Source: Phytophthora quininea (lineage: Eukaryota; Oomycota; Peronosporomycetes; Peronosporales; Peronosporaceae). Taken from it: 64,000 bases of DNA. The translations under genes were made by a program, and so were the position numbers. Shown here piece after piece: positions 51,996 through 64,000 of this stretch (position 1 is its first letter; each line of letters starts with the position of its first letter). Where the stretch lies: positions 62,001 through 126,000 of the forward strand of contig JAAVTG010000649.1 in assembly GCA_011947345.1 (NCBI GenBank), in the 5' to 3' direction. Under the pieces are notes generated by a model that was given only the letters and a program-made list of their open reading frames with translations, was not told the origin of the DNA and made no database searches.

Positions 51996-52568
51996 ATGTT
52001 CCGCGTGCAGGTCGTCCAGCGCGGACCACGAGGGCCCCAGGCGCTGCGACGATGCATGGAGCTGCGAGTGGACGAGCGCGGGTTGAAGGTGTTTGCTGCG
52101 TCGACGGCTGTGTTGAGCATCGCTAGAGGACGCGTCAACAGCGTGCGAGTCCGACGCCGACTGATAAAAGTCAATGAGGACAATGGGAGAGCACTGACGT
52201 GAGATTTCAGTTGATATTTTACCTTTCTTTCATGTTGTGAAGTTGTGTTGGAGCTGTAGAGTGCGCTTGAGGGACGAGGAGGAAGCGCTTCAGGCTGCAC
52301 AGTCCATGATGGAGACGTGGGGTGAGTGTAGCAACAGAAAGCTGTGGTCAACATGGTTTGAAGAGATATGTTGTCTTTTGTGGCTATAGATATTGATCCT
52401 CTAGTGGAAGGACTGGAAGTGATGCAGGAGAACATAGAAGAAGAAACAAGTGCCATGACTCAACTCGCGGAGCTATACTTGAGCTGCCCCAGTTTTCGCC
52501 AACAGATTCACGAAATCCACGACCATATTGACAGCATCCTGGGGGACTGCTACGGAGCGCAAGTGTGA
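51996..52568 (+). CDS. Small three-exon protein, function unknown
   Basis: Exons 51996-52198, 52260-52321 and 52390-52568, joined over introns of 61 and 68 nt (GTGAGA...TGTAG and GTGAGT...TATAG). The product of about 147 residues starts MFRVQVVQRGPRGPQALRRC, has an Arg/Val-rich beta-like half (GLKVFAASTAVLSIARGRVN) and a helical half (RLRDEEEALQAAQSMMETW, then DPLVEGLEVMQENIEEETSA and YLSCPSFRQQIHEIHDHIDS). I recognise no family. Both splice junctions restore frame exactly, which supports the model. Confidence 0.65.
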
Positions 52569-52663
52569 GGTGTGTACTTTGATACATTTTTTTACGTTCT
52601 GTGTGTCATGATGGTACAATGCAACTCCTATACAGACGAGCACGTCAACACTGCTTCCACGGG

Positions 52664-54377
52664 CTACGAGTTATTTTCCTTGGAACAGTGCTCTATGAGG
52701 CGAGACTTGACTGTATTCAGAATTGAGACCATCGTGCTTATTTCCTCCAGATCTTGACGCACCACTGCGACTTGCAGCATCACAGGAAGATGCATGATGG
52801 CATCTTCTTCCTCTGCTGCAGCGGTATCGCCGTAGTTCATCTTGTGGTAATTTAGGGCGGCGTCGCGGTATTTCTCGTAGAGCTCGATGCTCTCAGGGTC
52901 TTCGAAGCCATAAGAAGAAACGTTCCGCTGCTGCTCACCGCTGCCTCCGCCAACCCCAGCATCGACAGCACAATTTTCAAGACACATCCTCTCATGTGCT
53001 TCCCGAATGTCGCCCTCCTCCACCCCATGCGCGAGAGCTAGCATTAAGAAGACGGAATATTTCCTCTTGAGATGGTCCGCGAAAAAGTTGAGAATTTCGG
53101 TCGACATGGGGTCTTCCCTGCTGTCGAGCTTCTCGATCTCTCGTCTGCTGTTGGCCGAAAACAACTCGTGGACTCGGCTCACCTTCTCGTAGACCAGCAG
53201 CGCCATTTGCGGGTGCGTGACCTGCGCTACCAGCTTTTCCATGGCAACGATTCGCCGCACTTCAGACTCAGCTTTTTCTTTTTCTCCAGACATAACTCGA
53301 TGGCACCAAAGTTCGCTTTGGAGCACTGTCACTTTGGAATCCTGGCCCGGGAAACCCACGACCGGTTAGAAGAGGGCGCGCTTTCATTGTCCGGTACGTC
53401 TTCTCTCGCTTGATTATCCCGCGAGCCATGGGCGTGAGCTTCGCGCTTGGTCGACAAAATGTGCCGAATCGCCTTGGTCCATAGCTCGAAGGTGTTTTGG
53501 CTGTACGATCCAAACTCTAACACGCTGTGCGCGCTCGCGTTCGGATTGTTTACCCCGATACTGTCAACTTGGCTTCCTGTAGTGACCACCAAATTCTGCT
53601 GGAGTTCTTCATTCAACCACTACAAACACGGTTGTTAGGTATTGGTTGCCCTGCCATAGTACGGCGGCAACACATTAACTCACCTCATCCAGCTCATCTG
53701 GCTCAAGCAATTTCCGCCGGAACAATCTCGTGCTGCTGTCAGGATTTTGCTGCGACTTTTGACCGTCAACCTCATCCACCTTCATGTCTCCAAGCAGCAT
53801 CATGCGGTGCAGCCCGATTATCTACAGAGTTGCAATATACCAGCATTAGCCAGTTAACTAACGTACTAGCACATCACACTACAGACCCTGTCTGGCTTGA
53901 GGGCTTGCTCCCACCGCTCCCGACTTGTGAACATGAGGATGTGGTCATCCTGCAGCGACACAAAGTACGGCACCCATCCCGAGAAGAAGAAGATGTTGCG
54001 TTCCAGCACCAGCAGCGTGTCGTTCAGAGTATGCTAATGCACGGCGCCACATGTCGCGGTCAGTCCCCAGTCCTTCGCAGCAACCTGTAAACCCCTCTCC
54101 AACCTTGTAGACGATGGCCGTTTTGGCGCGGCCCAAGCTCTTGGGTGTCCACGGGGTGTCCCTCGCGCCCAGGTCGTCCAGAATGATGGACGCGTTATTG
54201 CCGTCGTGGGTCAGCGCCTCCTTGTCTTGCGCTTTCGTCAGCAGCGCCTTCAGCAGCGTCGGCGGCCTCCGCTTCTCCTGGTTGTCGTCCGCAACGCGCT
54301 CCGCCATCGCCGCCAGCCTCTTGGTGATCCCAATATTGGCGACCTCTTCCACGGTTCCTGTCAAACTTAATGATCAT
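52664..54377 (-). CDS. PH-domain-like protein, function unknown
   Basis: The likely start is MIIKF at 54377, continuing LTGTVEEVANIGITKRLAAM if one base is restored in the three-base run at 54363-54365. Then come LLKALLTKAQDKEALTHDG, and across an intron a PH-like beta-sandwich with C-terminal helix: TLNDTLLVLERNIFFFSGWV, PYFVSLQDDHILMFTSRERW, then LHRMMLLGDMKVDEVDGQKS, WLNEELQQNLVVTTGSQVDS and GSYSQNTFELWTKAIRHILS. The last exon is helical (AMEKLVAQVTHPQMALLVYE, LLALAHGVEE-like, YEKYRDAALNYHKMNYGDTA). About 500 codons. No specific family is named with confidence. It is head-to-head with pyruvate kinase (about 96 bp between starts). Confidence 0.6.
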
Positions 54378-54473
54378 ACCTATATCAATTTTCAAAAACG
54401 GTAACGATATCGGAAATGCAACAACACTTTCGAATTTGCCAACCAGCTCCGATAAACTGCTGGCGATATTGAC

Positions 54474-56609
54474 ATGCGTCGAGCAGCCAGCGCCAATGAC
54501 CGACGAGGCATGCGACCCACTTACACCGGGCCGAAGCGGCCTGGCGCCCTGCAGCGACGGCGCTCCGAGATGATCCGCACGCCCGCCGCCGCCTACGAGC
54601 GCATGCACGTGAGCGCCTTCCCGCCTGTGCCAATGGGCAGCTGGCACCGCTCGCCGCCGCCGTCTCAGGAGCGCGAGATGGTGGTCAAGATGGACAAGGC
54701 GTCCATTGCAAGAGAGCCAGGCGTGCGCATATCGAGTGAGGAGGTTGGTTACAAGCTTACTGACAGGTTATTGCGCAGAACTTCCATGTTGGCATCGAGC
54801 TCAAGCAGATTCTGACGCCGACCAGCACGCTCGGACGCAGGACAAAGATCATTTGCGCCATCGGACCGGCGTCCTGGTCGGTGGAAATGCTGGGTTGGTG
54901 GTGATGACGTTTTATTCTCTTTGCGGAATGAATAGTTCTGATGGAAACAATGGTTGATGCAGGCGAACTGCTGGATGCGGGGATGAACGTTGCCAGACTC
55001 AATTTTTCCCATGGAGACCACGCACTGCACAAGAGAAGTCTGGACAATCTGAGAGAAGCGATGGCAGCACGGCCAGGATGCCATTGTGCAGTGCTGCTGG
55101 ACACTAAAGGGCCCGAGATACGCAGCGGGTTCTTGAAGGAGCACAAGCCGGTGCAGCTAAAGGTGTGGATGGAACCTGATAGAGGTTGCTGTCATTATGG
55201 CTGACAGGGATACTTTGTAGGCCGGACAAACACTGGAGATCACGACAGACTACGGTATTTTAGGCGACAGCTCTCGCATTGCGTGCACGTACGAGCAGTT
55301 GCCCACATCAGTATCGGTGGGCTCCAAGATTTTGTGCGACGATGGGAGCTTAGTGATGACTGTGCTTGAGTGCCAGGCTGAGTCCATCATTGTGCGGGTG
55401 CACAATGATCATCTCCTGGAGGAGAAGAAGAACATGAACCTGCCAGGTTCGTATAGTACTTGCGGTGCCGCATGTGGTGGTACTTGATGTGCTTGGCGGT
55501 CAACGCGACTGAGATATCTATCCGTGTCTATGTGCAGGGGCGGCTATTCAGATACCCGGCATCACGGAGAAGGATGAGGACGATCTGCAAAACTTTGCGA
55601 TTCCTCAGGGCGTGGACATTGTGTCGGGCTCCTTTGTGCGATCCGCTGAAAATGTACGCGCAATTCGCGAGTGTCTGGGAGAGGCTGGCAAACACATCCG
55701 CGTGCACGCTAAAATCGAGAGCTTTGAGGCGCTGATGAATATTGACGAAATCATCGAAGAGGCCGATGGTATCCATGTGAGCCGGGGTGATCTAGGCATG
55801 GAGTTGTCGCCGGAACGAGTCTTTTAGCACAAAAGATGATTATTGGGAAAGCCAACCGCGCCGGCAAGCCTGTGGTGACGTCGACGCAGATGCTGCAATC
55901 AATGACGAAGAAGCCGTTGCCATCCAACGCCGAGTGCACTGACGTGGCAAATGCAGTGCTGGATGGCACAGATGCAATGATGCTTTCAGCAGAAACGGCC
56001 AAGGGCATGTATCCGAAAAGGGCCGTTCAAACGATGGCAAAGATCTGTGTTGAAGCTGAGGAAGCGCTCGACTACGCCGAGATGTACAAGACCATCCGGT
56101 CTGCCAACACAAAAACTGTTTGCATGACTGAGTCGGTCGCCAGCTCGGCCGTCGAGATCTCTATTGATATGGGCGCAAAGCTCATTATTTCATTCACCGA
56201 GACAGGGGCTTGCACTAAACTGCTCGCAAAGTATCGCCCGAAATGCACCATCCTAGCTCTCACTACAAATTTGTCCACAGCGCATCAACTCACTGGCGTC
56301 TCCAGGTGCGAGCTTCCTCACATGTTATTCAAAAAGCTTGTTCTAACAGACTGCTGTCCATTTCAACAGAGGGGTAGCAGCGTTACTGGTGGAGTCAATG
56401 ACACAAGTAGAGAATCTAACGCTGCTGGCTATCACACACGGCAAGGAAAAGGCTGGATCAAAAGCGGCGATATGGTCATTTTAGTTCATGGACTGGATGG
56501 TGCCGTGTCCGAGTCTGCCAACATGGTGCAAGTGATCGAAGTCAAAGACGAGGGCTACTCGAGTCCTCCCAAATTCCGCTTCAAAAAGCTACACTTACGC
56601 TTCTGTTAA
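54474..56609 (+). CDS. PYK: Pyruvate kinase with long N-terminal extension
   Basis: Catalyses phosphoenolpyruvate plus ADP to pyruvate plus ATP. Exon 1 starts MRRAASANDRRGMRPTYTGP; an extension of about 105 residues, basic and Pro-rich, precedes the usual start of the A domain TKIICAIGPASWS. Then MNVARLNFSHGDH, LLDTKGPEIRSGF; the B domain LEITTDYGILGDSSRIACTY, CDDGSLVMTVLEC; NFAIPQGVDIVSGSFVRSAE, the active-site Lys in VHAKIESFEALMN, ADGIHVSRGDLGMELSPE, GKPVVTSTQMLQSMTKKPLP and GTDAMMLSAETAKGMYP. The C domain ends GDMVILVHGLDG and a basic tail. Four short introns fit (near 54745, 54890, 55165 and 55445). One T is missing in the T4 run at 55822-55825. The C domain shows CCPFQQRGSSV where most enzymes have the RGVYP loop. 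Confidence 0.92.
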
Positions 56610-56687
56610 GCTTAACCAACAAATGTACCAAGTAGTTCGACGAAGATTCAAATGAATAATCTTGTGGCTCTATTGTCTAAATAGTCT

Positions 56688-58274
56688 CTATTCGTGAGGT
56701 GGTCTCGGCACTGGAATGCGCAGGAAGTCTGATGCAGGAATCACAGCTCGTTTTCCAAACGATTCCTGGGCCTCCAGAGCGAGATGGAGCGTTGTTCGGC
56801 AATCGCCCGAGTCGATTGACCAATGCCGGAAGCGGTGGCTGAAGTGTGTCAGTGCCAATAGCTTTGCATTCATCTTCTTCGCAGCGTATCCTGCCATGCG
56901 TGCTGTCGAATGCCCACGATGAATCGCCTAGAGAAAGAATAAATGGTGTGAAATGTAAGTCATCATCATGAGAGGTGGACAACACTCGTACTTGTTTAAC
57001 CATCGCGTGGCTCAGCGTTGCCTCATGAACTAAGATCTGGAGCGTTAACAACAGTCGTTCTCCTTTAGTGAAACTCCTCCACAAGACACAATGGAGGGCA
57101 ATCTTACATCGCAGTTCTTCGCGATGTCAAACATTCGGGAGGAATCCGCAGAGTCTCCGAGGATGGCAACTTTACGCCCAGCAGCTTCCGGCCCAGTGAC
57201 CTGCAGCAGAATCAATTTAGCAACAGCTATCGAGCACACTTAAACCGCATCCCGGCGTACCTCTGACGCATGAATCATGTCTCCGTTTGGCAGCTCGACA
57301 CTTCCACCAAGTTTGAGCGTGCGGTATTTAGGTCCAGGAGCAAGTCCACGTTCGCGCAGTGCCTCAATGTCCAGTTTGCCAGGGATAGGATACTCTTCAA
57401 CGACGTATCTGACAGGAACAACCAGCAAACCAAACTGTTTGTCAACAATAGACAATTCAGAACCCCAATAAATCTCAGCACTACCCACCCAAAGCTCGTA
57501 ATCGTGTGCTTGAGCGATGCAGCACGCACGGTGTATTTCCCGTCGTCCAGCACATTCCACACGTCTCCATTCCCATCCGATTCAGCATAAATCCACTCTT
57601 TCGTCAAACTCTGCAACAGCAACAACATCGATAAGCACTCTCTAAGCCCTCATTCGCCTTCTCCGCTTCCTCACCGGATGCTTGGGTGCCTTCCTCATAA
57701 AATGTTCATGTTGCGTTGTCTGTTCCAATATCTTGTCATTCACCAACTCGTGCACCGTCACCTTCAAATTGGTCAGCCTGGTCGTGCTCGTCGACAGTGC
57801 CGCATTCAGGTACGCGAAGAGTCCCAACGGTCCATACACCGCAATCGGTCTAGGGGCCTTCTCCTTGATAATTGGGTCCTTGTACTCCGCGTAGTGGTTG
57901 TCCAACGTGCACAGGATGCCCGGCAGTCCGTAGAGGTGGTCGCCGTGCAAGTGCGTCACGAAGAATGTCGTCGTCAGCGGCACTCTGACGGTACTCTTGA
58001 TCAGCTGCCTGAGGCTTCCTTCCGCGCAGTCGAACATCCAGTTAGAGCGCGCCAGACGCAGACACACGCCCGTGGGGTTGCGTCGCACGGACGGCGAGCC
58101 GGCGCTGGTGCCCAGGAACAGCAGCTCGAAACCCGAGAAGGGCTTGGGCTGCGACTTGACGAACAGTGTGTTACAGCTTCGATGCGGCACGGCCCCCAGC
58201 AGCGCCTGCCGCTCCGAGATCGGCGCTAGCGCGATCGACCGCCACGCCGCCCGAGCCACGAGCTTGCTCGTCAT
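56688..58274 (-). CDS. ELAC1: RNase Z, short (ELAC1) form
   Basis: Starts MTSKLVARAAWRSIALAPIS (58274), a possible organellar presequence. Then FLGTSAGSPSVRRNPTGVCL and the metal-binding motif FVTHLHGDHLYGLPGIL (HxHxDH). An intron after the charged RRMRA end leads to SLTKEWIYAESDGNGDVW then DDGKYTVRAASLKHTI; a GTGGGT...GTCAG intron gives FGYVVEEYPIPGKLDIEALR then ERGLAPGPKYRTLKLGG. Further exons hold VAILGDSADSSRMFDIAKNC, VHEATLSHAMVK and GHSTARMAGYAAKKMNAK followed by LLALTHFSHRF. About 400 codons. The enzyme cuts the 3' trailer off tRNA precursors, in nucleus, cytosol or mitochondria. Its start is 73 bp from that of SMC5 on the other strand. Confidence 0.9.
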
Positions 58275-58314
58275 GCGAAATGGGAAAATGGGCAACTGCA
58301 ATAAAACTGGGTAA

Positions 58315-62709
<4,395 letters not shown>

Positions 62710-62855
62710 GGCTAAACAATACGTCGAGGACGGTTTCCAGTGAGCTGTTGCATGTGGAGTAGGAAGCTTAATAGTATTCTCATCGAGTTGTAGGCGCCTT
62801 CATTTCATCGTTTAAGTATGAACAGTGTTCTACATGTAGCGAAGCACATGATACT

Positions 62856-64000
62856 CTACATGAAGTTAAATGCCGATTGCCCTCCACTGTTGCGGATATC
62901 ATCAGGGGCTCCGGGCTGCGACGTACCTAGCGCTGCCCCCGCACTTCGTGGTGAATTTGCAATCGCGAATAAATCCTTTCCGAAGTTGCCCAGTGCCTTC
63001 GTATGCTCGTCCTGCGGCGGCGGCTGTTGGTGGTAATACTGCTGTTGAGGCGGCATTTGCTGCTGCTGGGGATAGGATGGGTTAGACGAAGAGCTCCCCA
63101 TCGGATCAAAGCCGTCTAGAAGCTACAATGAATAATCCCACAACATGGTCGTCAGGTAAGTTTCAACAACTAAAAGTAATCAGGACGCTAAACATACCGA
63201 AATTTCTTGGGGTGTTGCCGGCGCTGATGCTTGCGGAGCCGGTGCGCGCACTGGCGAACCAAGCAGGTCGGTATTGATTGACGGAGGCTGCGTAGCTGGT
63301 CCAGAAGATGAATCGAGACTGAGCATGCCGAACCCAAGCAAATCCACTTCCTGCTGTTGTCCACGAGGAGGCGCAGTCTTCCTTGGGCTACCGTGCTCCG
63401 AACGCTTATTGGTTCGCCGGGGCGATGGCTGCTCCGCGTCATCTTCATAGCCTAATGCACGTAGAACTTGACGAGCCTTCGAAACCACACTAGGCTTGCC
63501 ATCTTTTCGCAACTGTGCATGATAAAGGTTAGCTATCAATAAGAGAAAAACAAAAAACGACTTGATTCGCACCTCCTGAACGACTTCTACGTTCTCCTCG
63601 AAGTAGTCTTGGTATGCATCAGCTCCTGGCGAGTCCAGCAGCGCCAATACCACGTGCAAACCCTTCAGGCGCGTTTGCCACGTGTCATCTTCCAACTTAT
63701 CCAGCAAAATATCTCCAATCGTTTGGGAGTCAAGCGTTTGGGCAAGATCAACAAACCTTTTCAGCCCGTCGGCTGGCGGCGCACGAGAGAGCCCCGCAGG
63801 AGCACATAAGTTATCAATCATCGTGCGCTCATAATCCCTACAATGCATCAGCCAGAGCTGTGAGCAGAACGTCGATGCAGAGAAATCCAGCAAGAACAAC
63901 TCTCGCATGAGTTAATTCGTACCTGCTAGTATCACCTCCTCCAGCACCCTGCATGTTCGGTTGGTAAGATCCGTGGTCAATTACTTGGGGGCCAGCACGT
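62856..64000 (-). CDS. Tepsin-like ENTH/VHS-domain protein, 5' end outside the window
   Basis: Reading leftward: an exon near 63990-63925 that leaves the window, then RDYERTMIDNLCAPAGLSRA, KRFVDLAQTLDSQTIGDILL, TWQTRLKGLHVVLALLDSPG, AYQDYFEENVEVVQEL-like, an intron (about 63573-63513), LRKDGKPSVVSKARQVLRAL then GYEDDAEQ, a Ser/Pro-rich stretch with VDLLGFGML and TDLLGSPV (DLLG-type adaptor motifs), then a final exon PYPQQQQMPPQQQYYHQQP and ALGNFGKDLFAIANSPRS, ending at 62856. The helical repeat with the DDxWxxRxKGL pattern resembles the second VHS-like domain of tepsin, an AP-4 vesicle accessory protein. Assignment is tentative; an ENTH/VHS adaptor of the trans-Golgi or endosome is the safer statement. 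Confidence 0.65.

Noticed and set aside
52996..53413. Plus-strand frames opposite the PH-protein last exons
   Set aside because: Antisense shadows; the minus strand has continuous helical protein with consistent splice junctions.

Overview
This 64 kb window looks like nuclear DNA of an oomycete, most likely Phytophthora or a close relative. The evidence is intron-poor to moderately intron-containing, GC-rich protein genes with short GT-AG introns (mostly 50-75 nt), very compact divergent gene pairs, and a transposon set (piggyBac, pogo/Tc1-mariner, PIF/Harbinger, Crypton, Copia) typical of Phytophthora-like genomes. No tRNA, rRNA or CRISPR array was recognised.

Layout. 0.4-16 kb is mostly host genes: an MFS (GPH/SLC45-like) sugar transporter (+), a broken GH3 beta-glucosidase (-) whose middle is inverted, a complete pogo-like transposon with 25-bp terminal inverted repeats (TIRs) (4899-6656), acetolactate synthase (+), a mitochondrial-type glutaredoxin (-) divergent from a small membrane protein (+), the NatC subunit NAA35/Mak10 (-), casein kinase 2 beta (-) and the urease accessory protein UreD (-). 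16.2-45.4 kb is a transposon-dominated block. It holds a 6.7 kb piggyBac element (16229-22912) carrying a decayed PERK-like eIF2-alpha kinase and a coiled-coil gene; a second piggyBac element (23160-29588) carrying a SANT plus DOT1-like methyltransferase gene; a zinc-finger/J-like gene; a Crypton-type tyrosine recombinase gene flanked by inverted clusters of a 20-bp-periodic repeat; Copia fragments; a Harbinger remnant; and a decayed transposon protein interrupted by a complete PIF/Harbinger element (42254-45430) with convergent Myb-like and DDE genes. 46.8-64 kb is a dense host-gene cluster: PH-domain AGC kinase (+), PYROXD2-like FAD oxidoreductase (-), a small three-exon gene (+), a PH-domain protein (-), pyruvate kinase (+), short-form RNase Z (-), SMC5 (+) and a partial tepsin-like ENTH/VHS protein (-). 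Four of these neighbours are head-to-head pairs with start codons roughly 70-120 bp apart.

The most striking biology is in the transposon block: two piggyBac elements only about 240 bp apart, each with intact-looking TTAA target duplications and each carrying a non-transposase gene. The second carries what reads as a near-complete SANT-DOT1 histone methyltransferase-like protein. The Crypton-type gene has six repeats on one side and three inverted repeats on the other, all spaced about 20 bp.

A caution for every gene here: at least ten otherwise well-conserved genes are broken by single-base deletions, nearly all inside homopolymer runs (C5 where C6 restores the frame, C4 for C5, T4 for T5, A4 for A5). 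This looks like a sequencing or consensus error, so frameshifts in host genes should not be read as pseudogenisation. The GH3 inversion and the stop codon at the kinase catalytic lysine are not explained that way.
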